Below are positions 32,601-43,329 of a stretch of DNA of 64,000 nucleotides, one piece after another (positions within the stretch are counted from its first letter, which is position 1; each line of letters opens with the position of its first letter). The notes under the pieces were generated by a model. It ran no database searches, had not been told where the DNA came from, and worked only from the letters and a program-made list of their open reading frames with translations. The translations under genes and the position numbers were made by a program. Source of the stretch: Nageia nagi. Lineage: Eukaryota; Pinophyta. The DNA lies in NCBI GenBank assembly GCA_050084985.1, contig JBITNC010000001.1, positions 211,482,001 to 211,546,000 of the forward strand, written 5' to 3'.

Positions 32601-33410
32601 TTGAAGAAAGCAATAGAAGAAAATAAAGTGCTCAATGATGATAAGATCAAGCTCCTACAAATTATTAAAAATTTCAAAAAATCCTTGGTTGAGTAGATAG
32701 GAGAGATACTGGTGAGTATTTCATAGCTCCATTTATTGAAAAATCAAATAGAATAGGCTCTTCAACAATACATCACTTAGACTAATCTTCACAAAGTGGT
32801 ACTACCCATCCCCAGATCAATAATTGAAAGTATGAAAAGTTGGTTTAAGGCCTTGATAAAAAAAGATTTAGCCACCATAACTCTAAGGCCAAGGTAGATA
32901 ATTTTAAGGAGGGCTCGGGATGTATATGATATACAAGATCTAGTGTTTGGCTTGGATATTAAAAAACATAAACATAAAATTGAAATAGGTTTTGTAAATA
33001 AATTCTTTCATTCTTTAATTTAGTTGAAGGCTCCCAAATTATGGGAAGAACCAGATGTACAAGGTAGTGATAACAGATTGGTGGAACATACCATAAAATT
33101 TTTAGAATAATATTTTTTTAAGAAACAAATCTCATATCTACAAAAGATAAGTGACTTGGCTTAGGAAGCAATTTCAAGATTTTTATACATCAAAAGATTA
33201 GAAAATGTGCTAACAAATTTTAGAGCAAATATAGTTAAGATAAAAGCATGCCCCATTTTTTCATAGGTAGATAATTAGGATTTAAAGGATTTATATAGAA
33301 ACTCTAGTCTTTTCTTCCTTCAAAATTAGTACCACAACCAAAATATTCATCTAGGAAAGTAAGCAGAAGTAGCAAATAAGGGTCTGATTCTTCAATAGGA
33401 TGAGATCCTG
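29608..33410 (+). pseudogene. element D long extra reading frame downstream of pol (unknown product)
   Basis: From ATG 29608 (MESTKEHIVTKQE) to near the 3' LTR, one strand reads as a protein-like sequence of roughly 1200 codons interrupted by stops and some frame shifts. Parts are a globular-looking region (RDVMLDHGLAYYVPYESF near 29833-29885; the 105-codon open segment 30221-30538), a Lys-rich stretch near 31430-31640, an acidic one near 31680-31960, and a heptad-like charged region 32340-32720 (MENKIDKLNKN, SEYEKGLVQGKVDLES, QTKEELKKAIEEN) suggesting a coiled coil. No transmembrane or envelope feature was recognised. I do not recognise the family. Position fits the additional frames known in some plant gypsy elements. 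Confidence 0.5.
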
Positions 33411-33431
33411 AGAGAGAAAACTATTACTCTT

Positions 33432-35321
33432 TTATAATCACACTCTAAAATTAGGGTAACTTTATGCCATCCTTTAATTATTTCTTTCCTTTTAATAAAT
33501 CTATATTATTGATTCATGTTTCTTGCTCCTCTTTCATTCTATTGTAAATATTGGAATAGAAGCTTGGTCCTTATACTTAGTCAATTTTATTAAAATTTTG
33601 TTAAGACTAGGAAGGTCTGGGTGTTGTCAATGTTACAAGTCATAGATAATTTGTTTGATAACTTAATCACTATTTTATTCAAAAGTAGGTATTATTATGT
33701 TCTTGGAGGTTGATCATAGCTTGATTTGGTATTTATCAATAACTATACACAAGTTTTAGGTCATAAGGCACTAGCAATATATCTTACTCATATTCAAGAA
33801 GTAATGTAGCATCTCTAGGAAATGGTGTAGCATGTAAGGGAAGTAAATGTTTAAGATCAAATCTAGGTATAATAGAAGTCCAAGTCTATAAGGTTTAGAT
33901 TATATAAATATAAGAACTCTTTCCTAATAATGTTTTAAATATGAATCACCATCAAGTCAAAGTTACCAATGGATAATGTCTTAAAACCCATGGATTATAG
34001 AAGAAAGAGTTCTACCATATGCCAAAAATTAAGAGGAGATATTTCAAGAAGCCTATCCTTTAGAGCCCATTGATTTTAAGTGATGATGTTACATATTTTG
34101 TTAAAAATTAGTTGGTTCTAGATGATTCATTAATGGGATATATTTCAAGAATATCATCCTCTAAAGCCTACCAATTTTAAGTGATGATGCACATGTTTTA
34201 CTAAAAATTGATGGGTGGTAAAGAAAGTCTCGATGAAAAATAAACCCTGTCAAGAGCAAATAAGACCTATTATACAAAGAAGGGAATAATGAGTTAAATG
34301 GAACACTTAGGTCCACTTAATCATGAGTGTTTGACTCCCAAGGCTCTACTAATATGTCAACCATGACTCATTTTCACATGATAGTAGCAATTCTTCCTTG
34401 GGTTTTAATGATACACATTTCGTTACCTTCATAATTCCCTACAACCCAAAGTTACAATGATCACTATAAAAGGTTGTAGAAAGTTAGATAGCTTCTGATA
34501 GACCATAGATACAAACCATACCAATCAAGTTGGTGGACCATACTTTGATAATTAGCTATAATTGCAAAAGGGTGTAGTCAATGATAGATTAGAGAGATTA
34601 CAGCTAAGAAAGTATAATGATTCAAGATTTGTAAATTTCTATACCTTGACATTGATTGTATTTAGTCACTATGCAATCTAGCATAGTGGTGATTATAAAT
34701 TGTACATTTGAAATTAATGTATTATTTTGTTCTTAGTTAATAGGGTAATTAAAGGCAATAATGGTAGATAACAACCTAATTGTAAATATATACATATAAA
34801 TAGTGGGCTATTAGAGGGACAAAAGGTTGGAAATTTTCGCAAATTTGCCCATTATATGAAATGCTTTCATGTGTGATAATATAATATAATGATACTTTAC
34901 CCTCCACAGTTAGTGGTTGTTTATTATGTTTTGTAAATGTTATGCATGAGGTATTATCTTTAAGTTTTGGTTGTGTATTGTGATTGTGAGACCCCAAGTG
35001 TAAGATAGTCTTCTATTCCTAATCTTGTCTATGGATTGTTTCCTGTGCAATAATTCTTGAGCTAGTTAGCTTTATTTTATTTTTTGTATTTTGGTTATTT
35101 ATATCTTTCCTATTACTCTTACCTTTTTATCTATCTTTCCAATTACTTTTGACCTTATTCATAAATAGGAAATGACCTATAACTCGAAGATTAAGCAAAA
35201 AACCCTCATGAGTGCATTGTCCCACCACTATCTACTCTTTAAAGGACCATACTATTGTAGGAAATGGAGAACTAGACCAGACCAAACCCTTGAGGTTACA
35301 TTATACTGATCAATAATTTCA
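33432..35321 (+). repeat. 3' LTR of element D
   Basis: 1890 bp and uninterrupted. It aligns over its whole length with 14806-15744 plus 21932-22885, which proves where Y inserted. It ends near ATTTCA 35321, directly beside the C integrase. Confidence 0.88.
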
Positions 35322-35960
35322 TTTTTCATCAAGAGCTTCTATTTGTTGCAACCTTGGTTGCCTTGCTTCTTTATCAAGTATATCTCCATGTAGTGAGATC
35401 CTCAAAGATGGAATCTTTAGCTCTAATGCTATAAAAGCCTCATCACCATAAAATAATAAAAATGTGGTTTCCCTAGTAGTAGTTCTTACACTTTTCTGAT
35501 ATGCCCATAATGCATAAGGTAATTGCTCATGCTAATCTCTCTTGTACCTATCCCATATTTTTGATAAGATGATTTTAATTATTATATTTAATGCTTTAGC
35601 TTGGACATTTTATTAAGGATAATAAATTGAAGAAAACATTTGATTTATATGTAACATTTTGCAAAAGGCCTTCATATCATTACCCTTAAACTTTGCTCCA
35701 TTATCCATGATCAATTGCTATGGGATTGGAAGAGCAACCCTAGAGTTTATCAACCTTTCCTAGTCACTTGTGCCAATATTAACATCAATCAATTCTTTAG
35801 CTAAAATATAAAATCATCTTTCTTTTGTAATAATGAAGGTAACTCTTATATACCAAGTACATCAATATCCTTTTCATCAACTTGTTGCACCTAAAATAAT
35901 TCATTAAATTTTAACTCTTATCCAAAATATCCATATTGACTAAGTACATAGTTTAACTTT
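35322..35960 (-). pseudogene. element C integrase core
   Basis: Reverse-strand reading: LIMDNGAKFKGNDMKAFCK near 35720-35660 carries the second catalytic Asp, IIIKILSK-like and QLPYALWAYQKSVRTT near 35530-35480, TTFLLFYGDEAFIALELKIP near 35475-35415, and ARQPRLQQIEAL near 35370-35335. The third acidic position should lie near 35600, where the reading YYP..NVQAKALN suggests Glu to Lys. The first Asp region is missing. The frame continues beyond D at 14805. Confidence 0.75.
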
Positions 35961-36619
35961 ATTTTATCATTTGACCTTGAAAATTCTAAGTGTACCCCCA
36001 TGTATTATAATATATTATCATAAGTATCAACATAATCAAATTCAATACGTATAGTATCATCAATCCATAAATCCTCATCATTGTCATCACAAGGTTCAAT
36101 CATAGTGTATTCTAGAATAAACTTAATAAATCTTGAACTATTATTAGTATTTTGATCATTACCCAAATCCTTTCTTGTATTATTGAGCTCTTAAATTAGT
36201 AGTAAAAGAAGACATATATTATTCTAATTTTCTTAATCCTCCCTCTTTGTATTTGTAATTTTGAGTCATATATTTATGCATAAAAGGAGATGGAAAGAGA
36301 TTACCCATATTTTGTTTAACTATTTCATCATATAACTAAATTGGATTTAGAGATAGAGAGGTTGTAGAACAATAACCACTTGACTACCCTTAATATTCAT
36401 GAAGTGGACACTCTATGATGCCTTCAACATAGAATGGGCACTCTACATTTTTCATTATCTTGATCAACCTAAATCTTTTACATAAGTTATCAAATCAAGG
36501 TTCTCAATTCTATATATTCCTATCGCTACATCTATAATCTATACTTATTTTTCTACTTTTATTAATGCTTATTCAACTTCTTTTGGGATAAGTTAAATCC
36601 AATCATTCAATGTATAAAT
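35961..36619 (-). pseudogene. element C protease-to-pol linker with polymerase deleted
   Basis: Reverse reading contains DDEDLWIDDTIRIEFDYVD near 36090-36030, like the acidic linker of element Y (EIDEEDAIHTIDL). The sequence then passes directly to integrase. The approximately 2 kb expected for reverse transcriptase and RNase H is absent. Confidence 0.55.
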
Positions 36620-37010
36620 CTACTAAATTACACAATGCATATGATTTTGGATCCCCTATGATTGTATGTATTTTTCCCTTATATTTTAAATGACCATGTA
36701 TTGTAGAAGGTACTACATCCATGTCCTGCAACCAAGGTCTTCCTAGGAAAAACTTGTATGAAAGTTTGCCACTCATGACATGAAAATTTTTTTGGATAGA
36801 TCTAATTCCTAATATAATTTGAAGTGTGACTAAACCAAGTGGTTTTTTGGATTAACTAACATAGGCTCTTATTCAAAAGATTGGCTCTTCTAAAGGAGGG
36901 ATATTAAAATCATTATCTTGGAGTTGTTATAGAAACTTTTGGTAATAAATATTGATAGCTGAACCAAGATCTACCATTGCATTTTTTTATTTCCCATCCA
37001 TATATCATAG
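36620..37010 (-). pseudogene. element C aspartic protease remnant
   Basis: Reverse reading gives AMVDLGSAINIYYQKF near 36975-36930 with the catalytic Asp still present (D-L-G), and FLGRPWLQDMDVVPSTIHGH near 36755-36695, the C-terminal motif of plant gypsy proteases. Stops and a frameshift separate them. Confidence 0.75.
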
Positions 37011-37290
37011 GAGTGATATAAAGTTATAAAAATTTAGAAATGAGTTCCTTGCTAAATTTTTCAATTTTGAATAAGGAAATCACATCACAATCTTTGATGG
37101 ATTTATTTTTTTTAGAAAACCTAGTAGCAAAAATGTTTATACTAACTTTTTCTTTTTTGAATAATTTATACAAGATATCCTTATATTTTTCATATGTACT
37201 AATAAGATCATACAAGATTATCTTAGTAGTAGTAGTTTTTTATTATTCTATCATGCTATAACCTTTTGGATCAAGTGAGAGACTTACTTG

Positions 37291-38031
37291 TTAAATGGTA
37301 ACTAGATTTGGGATAGAAATTGAATAACCTCTTCTAAGTGTTGCAAAAATCTCTTCATCCATTGATATTATGTTGACTTCTTCATCTAGATCTAAAGCAT
37401 TCTCTTTAGATTCATACTTCCTTTGTGAAATAAGGTCTGATATATCTACCTCAAGAGCTTTGCAACTATTTGTAGAGTATCCTCTTCTTTGATTATAAGA
37501 ATAATAAGCATTTGAATTACCCATGAACACACTATCATCTTCTAATTTTGTATCTAATGGTTTCAATAAACCGTTTTTAACCAAATCCTGTAGAAGAAGC
37601 CTTGGTTGAATAGGAAAAGTGAATCTATAATTCTTTGCTATAGCAAATCTAGTAAGAGCAGGGTTTTTAGTCATGTTTATATTATTTTCATATTTTTTCA
37701 TATATTGTTTTATGTTATCCTTATTGTATGTGGTATTTACATACTTGAGTGAATCAAGCTCAAACAATACTTTTTCTTTTACTATAACTCTTTTAATCAT
37801 AATTCCAAAACCCAACTCAATATAATCAAGAGTATGTTGCCTAATAACTAGAAGAATCAAATAAACAAAAATACCACATATTTCATTTTTATATAAATGA
37901 CTAGGAATGGATTTCCATACCTTTTTGAATCTCAAAATATACTTATATAAGGTTTCATGTATTCCTTGATTCAAGGCACATAATTTTGTAACTATACTAT
38001 GCTCTTTGATATCATGATTGAATTGATTCAT
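37291..38031 (-). pseudogene. element C gag, C-terminal two thirds
   Basis: Open for 246 codons and clearly homologous to residues about 140-375 of the element Y protein. CALNQGIHETLYKYILRFKK matches 'CAIKQDSDEQLDKFVVRFKK', KNGLLKPLD matches the KRLLQPLP segment, and YYSYNQRRGYSTNSCKALE matches the knuckle, in which two metal ligands are lost (first Cys is Tyr, His is Tyr). The open frame's first Met is internal to gag. The upstream part is broken. Confidence 0.85.
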
Positions 38032-38580
38032 GAATATCTTTACAAATGACTTGAATGATACTATATATCCCTTAAGAAAATTATATAACTATTAGCTCAC
38101 ATCATCTTTCAAAATCCTTAGAAATAATTTCATCATTAATTTCTCCTCAAGTCCTAATTTCAACAAGCACTCCTCTTGAAAGCTGATAAGATGTTATTTC
38201 AAGTATTGTTCACCACTAAACATCTTAAACTTGGGGACCTTGAGGTCAAGTGATAGGGGATAATTGTAGATATATTCCAATAAGGATGTGGTGAAGACAC
38301 CATAAACATATTCATGCTTGCTCTAATATCTCTAATTATTCTAAAGTTTTGATATTCTTGCAACTAGGGTAGCCTCAAAAGCTTACTAATTATTACTAGT
38401 AGAAGCTTGCAACTAGGGGACAAGTTGAGATAGGAATTGGATCAACTATGTTATCATATATTGAGTAAGTTATGTTATTTTCATGATTTCAATGCCTTTA
38501 AAATAGGTAAAGCATGAATTTGGTGCAGTTGGATCCATTATAAAAATATGCAAGATCTTATCAAGTAAGGAAATATCATT
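38032..38580 (-). pseudogene. element C gag N-terminal part
   Basis: Broken reverse frame with FKMFSGEQ near 38230-38205, EECLLKLGLEEKLMMKLFL near 38180-38120 and FLKGYIVSFKSFVKIF near 38085-38035. This is the equivalent of 'PKFSKFNGGGDPRRHIQGFK' onward in Y. The farther upstream part is unreadable. Confidence 0.6.
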
Positions 38581-38586
38581 TGAAAT

Positions 38587-38599
38587 AATAGGTTCACCA
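38587..38599 (-). promoter_or_regulatory. primer-binding site of element C
   Basis: The minus strand reads TGGTGAACCTATT. The first nine bases equal those of element Y. It lies four bases from the LTR edge. Confidence 0.65.
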
Positions 38600-38603
38600 T
38601 AAA

Positions 38604-39211
38604 TGTAGATAAAAAATAATGTGCAATGCTATTAAAAAGCACTACTTTATACAAATGTAATATTGAATTATACTTCATAAATACACTAACTATGCCAATA
38701 ATAAATATGTACCTTCATTAGATGTGAGTAAACAAACCATTAACAACACCTTCACATAATCACCACTCATATGAGCTTAAGAATAATGACATTAACATCT
38801 TAGTGTCATTGCTTTAAAAGAAGCAAGATCAAGTGCAAAAATTAAAGTATGCAAAATGTAATGAAAGGTAGATAATAGATCTTCAAATAGGTGTTTTTAT
38901 AAAAAATACCTTTTTTGGATATATGATATGCATGTATTCTCCTATCTGGTTAATGATGATCTATTGATAATGAATCATTTGCCTTTGAGATTCTTTTATA
39001 GCAACATATTGGTCTTATTATTTCCTTTATATCATCATATATTGCATAGTTTATTATGTTATACATTTGATACCACTTACATTATTTAATGGTCCTTTTA
39101 TATAGATTGCACTATCTTGGGTGTATTTTAACCCCTTATTATAATAAATATATCTTGATTTTATAAAAATGACTTATTTAATAAATAAGAATTCATTTTT
39201 AGGCATCTACA
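38604..39211 (-). repeat. 5' LTR of element C
   Basis: 608 bp, plus strand TGTAGATAAA...GGCATCTACA, so it starts and ends with TGTAGAT/TCTACA inverted termini. It is homologous to the LTR of G (487-1119). No partner LTR is found at the left end of C. Confidence 0.8.
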
Positions 39212-39890
39212 ATAGGCATTGATAGGTAGTTTGTTATATCTCACAATAACAAGACCAAATATTTCTTTTGATGTGAATTATTTGGAGAGATTCATTTGAA
39301 AGCCTTATTTGGAGCATCTTAATGTAGTCAAAAGAATTCTAAGATATATTTGTAGATCAAGAAACTTGGATTTGAATTATTCTTTCATATTTTTTGAATT
39401 GATTAGTTATTCTGATTCAATTTATGGTGGATATTTTGATGATAGAAATTTAACTAGTTCTTATGTTTTGATATTGGTTTTATTGTAATTTCATGGGCAT
39501 CTAGTAAGCAAATTGTATCTAATTTATTCACTACAGAATCATAATACAAAGTAATGAAACTTGAAACACAATAAGTGATTTATATTAGTAATTTACTTGA
39601 TGAAATTGGTTTGAAAAAGTCTCAACCTATTAAGATAATTACTAATAACTAGTATGCTATTACCATGGAAAAGAATCTAGTCCATCACCAAAGGATGAAA
39701 CACATTACAATTCAAGCCCATTTTGTGAGAGACAAAGTATTAGATTAAAATTTACTTATATACTATTGTCCAAGTGAATAAAATTATGCTAATATATTTA
39801 CTAAGTCTTTAACTAAAGCTCAGTTTGTGAAGCTTCATAATAAGTTTGGGCTAGTGCAGTTATCATCAAAGGGAAGTGGTTGAGTGTGAT
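39212..39890 (+). pseudogene. copia B reverse transcriptase end and RNase H
   Basis: Immediately right of C the plus strand reads ALIGSLLYLTITRPNISFDV and LEHLNVVKRILRYI, the connection after copia reverse transcriptase. RNase H follows with YSDSIYGGYFDDRNLTSSYV, ISWASSKQIVSNLF (shifted frame), ITMEKNLVHHQRMKHI, AHFVRDKV and ANIFTKSLTKAQFVKL. These are the conserved blocks of copia RNase H in order, with many stops. The polymerase core is absent. Confidence 0.88.
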
Positions 39891-40431
39891 GACATATCCT
39901 CCTTAGGTGGATAATTTTTGAATTTTGTTATTTTTATGTGCACATGATAAATTTGATATTTTTATGGTATTTGTAAAATACTATTATATCATTTTAGATA
40001 TATTATTAAGCTAATGATTGCTTTTTTTCTTGATTTCAAAAATTTAAACGCTATTTTGTTACAATTAAATGGATTATTGTAATATTAGCATTTTTATTAA
40101 TTGAATACTAATGTATGTCATATGAATTACAAACTTTTAAAGTTTATAAATGCTTGAATTATAAATTTCCAATACTTTTTATGATAATACAAAATTTATG
40201 GAATCATACTCAATTATTTTGACACTAATTTCTCTACTCTTTAACTGCAGAATTATTTCATGCTTACTCTTAATCTGCAAGCTCACTTGGTAACTTTAGG
40301 TTATTGTAATTTACAACAAACTATCTCTTTTCTAAAGAGCTCTCTTCAACAAGATGATGTGAATAGTACTCTTAGTTAAAAGAATTGAATATAGGTTTTG
40401 TTCCTTTCTCATTTTCATCCCCAATTATATG

Positions 40432-40503
40432 TTAAGGGGGAGAATTATGACTAAACAAATTTGTAATTACAATTCACATACCCAAGTAAACCTTAAGGGG
40501 GAG
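40432..40503 (+). promoter_or_regulatory. twin polypurine tracts of copia B
   Basis: TTAAGGGGGAGA at 40432-40443 and TTAAGGGGGAG at 40493-40503. The second abuts the 3' LTR, the usual copia polypurine tract. The first is a near-copy 61 bp upstream. Confidence 0.8.
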
Positions 40504-41082
40504 TGTTAGAATTGTATTATTCACTTGATAATATTTAGTTCTTATTATTTTAAAATAAGAACAAATATAATGTTTAGATACCCAAGTTTAAAAAGGAACT
40601 AAATCCCATTTATGTATTTAAATAAACCAATATTTATATAGGTTGAATGGGTATTGACCAACAGTCAAAGTGGACTCTTCGATCTCTAAGTACAACCATT
40701 AGATTATAGTCTTGTATGTATAAATGCATGAGAGTATAGTTCACATAGCATATAGAAGATTGAGAGATTATCTCTTAGCACTCTCTTATAGTGAGCATTA
40801 TAGCTTTGGAGTCTCCACTAAGTAGAGTAATATGAGTAAGTATGTGTTTCCATGGAAGAGAGTTATCAATAGTTGTAGGATTCACTTCTTGAGAGTAATA
40901 GATCATATTGTTAAAGTGGACTACTCTTTATAAAGAGGAACCACTATATATTTTTGAGTTCTTCTGTGATTATTTTCCATTACTTACTATTGTAGAGTAA
41001 TTTCTATTTGCAAAAATATTATTTTGGGTATTCAATACATTCAATAATAGTAGCCTTGATTACTTGTTTTAAATATACAATA
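40504..41082 (+). repeat. 3' LTR of copia B
   Basis: 579 bp, starting TGTTAGAATTG and aligned over its length with 12537-13127. The end is degraded (AAATATACAATA against AAATATCTAACA), so the boundary is good to about 3 bp. CTAAC follows. Confidence 0.87.
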
Positions 41083-41560
41083 CTAACTTAATTGTAATTA
41101 AAAAATTTCAACTTGAGTTGAAGAATAATGATCCCACGATGTTGATTTCAATAATCCAAGCTATTATACATGAAATAAACTCTATAGATGCAAATATAGA
41201 TATTTATCTTGTGGCCTTGATTAAGGCCCTCTACTCAACTCTCATTACCTTAGGTCACTTAAATTTAGTGGATAGTTGGAGGCCCTCACTTTTGATACAT
41301 TGGTGGATAATATTACAAAATATGAGAAGATATTTGACAAGAAGATTATGAAACCTATTGGTGATACACCATGTATTTCTCATAAAGGAAGGAATCCAAC
41401 CGATGATTCTTCTAGAGGAGAGAGTATCAAGTGTGATCATGGCATGAATAATAGAGGTAAGGGACTTAGATCTAATCAAAGTGTTAAAGGAGAAAATTCT
41501 AATCCTAATTATGATTTTTGTGATAAGAAAGGATGTGATGCCAAAATTTGTTAGACTCCA
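41083..41560 (+). pseudogene. copia A gag, C-terminal fragment
   Basis: Continues the gag of 12289-12536. FQLELKNNDPTMLISIIQAI near 41107-41165 and IYLVALIKALYSTLITLGHL near 41200-41260 are open, then after a frame change FDTLVDNITKYEKIFDKKI near 41288-41345. A knuckle FCDKKGCDAKIC near 41516-41551 is close to the copia C-x2-C-x4-H-x4-C, with Cys at the His position. A 92-codon open frame covers 41276-41554. Confidence 0.72.
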
Positions 41561-42030
41561 TGGGAGAAAAAATATGAAAAGATGGGGTATAAAGATGATA
41601 AGAGTAGGAACTTTGATTTCACTCATTTTGTTATTTTTGGATGTAATGTTGGCATTGATGATAATGAGTCAAAAATTCATTTGCATATTGGGAAGATACT
41701 TGTCTGCTTGATACTAATATTACATATCATATAAGTTTTCATAATGATTTTTTTTAAGAATTGAATGATAATATTGATGGGGCAATATACTTTGTTGATA
41801 GATCTAATATTAAATCCTTGGGTATTCATATTATGAGACTTAAATTACAATAATTTTCAAATGTGCTTTTTTAGGATGTTCTCTAGCATCCTAAATAATG
41901 GAAGAACTTGTTATCTCTTATGCTAGTTTGTTAACAAGGATATTCTATTCATATATTTGCTAGAAAAGTATTGATAAATTATTTTGACCACAAAGTAGTA
42001 ATGACTAGAGGGTAGTATGAGAAATTATTA
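41561..42030 (+). pseudogene. copia A protease region
   Basis: Degraded coding between gag and integrase. HISFHNDFF near 41727-41755 and FSNVLF.DVL..P near 41856-41890 resemble the part of copia Pol following the protease ('L.NVLYVP.L..NLLS'). The active-site Asp region was not found. Confidence 0.45.
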
Positions 42031-42760
42031 AAGCTCTATGGTATTTATACATGATCAAATAATTTTACCTATCTTACTCATCAAGAAAAAAATTACACTC
42101 TCGTCAAGTATTTTGTGGCATGATAGATTTGGGCATCTAAATTTTGATTAAATTTATTTATTATGGGAGAATGGTATTTCTATTTTACCAATTATACGTA
42201 GGAACATACAACCATGTGAGGCATGTATCTTAGGTAAGGGAAACAAGCAATCATTTCTTGATTCAAAATGGAAAGCATGTAGAAAATTTGAACTTACACA
42301 ATCTGATTTGTGTGGTCCTTTTCTTGTACCTTTTACTGATTTAAATAACTATATCATAACTCTTATTTATGATTATATCAAGATGTGTTTGGTTTATTTT
42401 TTGAAAAATAAGTATAATTCATTTTAAAAATAAAAATAATTTCAAGTTAACATTGAAAAAGAAACAAATACTCGTATTGAAAGAATAAATAGAACTCTTT
42501 TCAATATGTCCCATGTAATATTTTATTTTAAGAATGTGAAGTTGATTTTCTGGATTGATGCAATATATTTTTGAAATATATATCTTATGTATACTCTTGA
42601 TAATAAAATAGAAATTAGGAACTATGTCCTTTGGTTAGGCATATCAAGATTTTTGGTTCCATTTGTTATGCTTTAATACCTAATAAATAAATAAAAACTA
42701 GGAACTAGGAGTCATAACTATATTTTCTTAGGGTACATCCTACCAAAAGTTATAAACTCT
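42031..42760 (+). pseudogene. copia A integrase
   Basis: The zinc-binding part is LWH.RFGHLNFD near 42114-42147 and CEACILGKGNKQSFLDSKW near 42218-42272. The core shows ELTQSDLCGPFLVPF near 42290-42335 with the first Asp, and after a deletion RIERINRTLFNMSHVIF near 42475-42525 with the Glu. The segment carrying the second Asp is missing. Then YIFLGYILPK near 42720. Copia order (integrase before reverse transcriptase) is kept. Confidence 0.8.
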
Positions 42761-43329
42761 ATGATGAGGTAAATAATAAATTCCTCTTTGGAAAAGATGT
42801 AATTTTTTCTTGAGTGCTCCAAGAGTGACGTGATTGTGGAGTGACAAGTTGATCACCTTAATAGGTTTTCTCATGTTAAGAGTTATATTGAGGTTGATTA
42901 TGACATTTCAAATCTTGAAGGGGATTATTATATTGTATAAAAGTTTAGAATTTAAACTTTTCTTGAAGAAAAAATACCACAAACACACCCTCCTCTAGTT
43001 TCTTCCATTTTATTAGATTTATAAATAAATATTCAATTTGATGATGTGATAAACATGATTGGTAAATTTAGTCTTGATGGGAATGTAGCACCTCTTCAAC
43101 TATTAGAGCAACTTGAATCTTTATAAAAGCTTCCAAAATGAGCTAAAAAATATTAAAGAGTATTCATCTTGATGAAATAAGGAAGATGGGAACCAAGAAT
43201 TCCAACCAAACAAGAAATGTAGATGGAGACATAGAAAATCCAAATGACATTGATGATTTGGAATATTCTTATAAAGTATATTTTTATACAAATTCCAAAA
43301 TAAATTCCTTTAAAGAAGTTACTTTTAAT

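Larger units (their letters stand above)
14806..35321 (+). mobile_element. element D: long-LTR Ty3/gypsy retrotransposon interrupted by element Y
   Basis: LTRs of about 1.89 kb lie at 14806-22885 (split by Y) and 33432-35321. Removing Y and one duplication copy gives a 5' LTR of about 1893 bp against 1890 bp. Inside are a primer site, gag, a minisatellite, a palindromic tandem array, reverse transcriptase, RNase H, integrase and a long extra reading frame. By eye the LTRs differ at 15-18% of sites. Outer boundaries are uncertain by about 15 bp. Possible duplications (ATTTT/TTTTT) are too simple to trust. It lies within C integrase. Confidence 0.82.
14380..39211 (-). mobile_element. element C: minus-strand Ty3/gypsy remnant split by element D
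   Basis: In minus-strand order: 5' LTR 38604-39211, primer site, gag (to 37291), protease (37010-36620), linker, integrase (about 35960-35322), then the integrase C-terminal tail continuing at 14805-14400 beyond element D. The tail's reading continues across the 20-kb gap, which is the evidence that D inserted into C. Reverse transcriptase and both RNase H domains are missing, and no 3' LTR is found on the left, so C is doubly deleted. Its right LTR edge abuts the copia B pol tail at 39212. Confidence 0.75.
12537..41082 (+). mobile_element. copia B: Ty1/copia element swollen to 28.5 kb by nested insertions
   Basis: Two homologous LTRs face the same way: 12537-13127 followed by a Met-tRNA primer site, and 40504-41082 preceded by a copia RNase H tail and GGGGGA polypurine tracts. 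Flanking bases CTAAT (12532-12536) and CTAAC (41083-41087) fit a 5-bp duplication with one later change. Copia A gag reads on either side. Between the LTRs only the leader and the RNase H tail belong to copia B. Gag, integrase and reverse transcriptase of B are not seen, so deletions accompanied the insertion of C. By eye the LTRs differ at almost one base in five. Confidence 0.75.

Noticed and set aside
487-39211. LTRs of G and C as the two ends of one huge element
   Set aside because: Both have gag immediately to their left on the minus strand, so both are 5' LTRs of separate copies.
41255-41626. 123-codon minus-strand open frame
   Set aside because: Shadow of copia A gag on the plus strand; no family resemblance and a composition expected from the complement.
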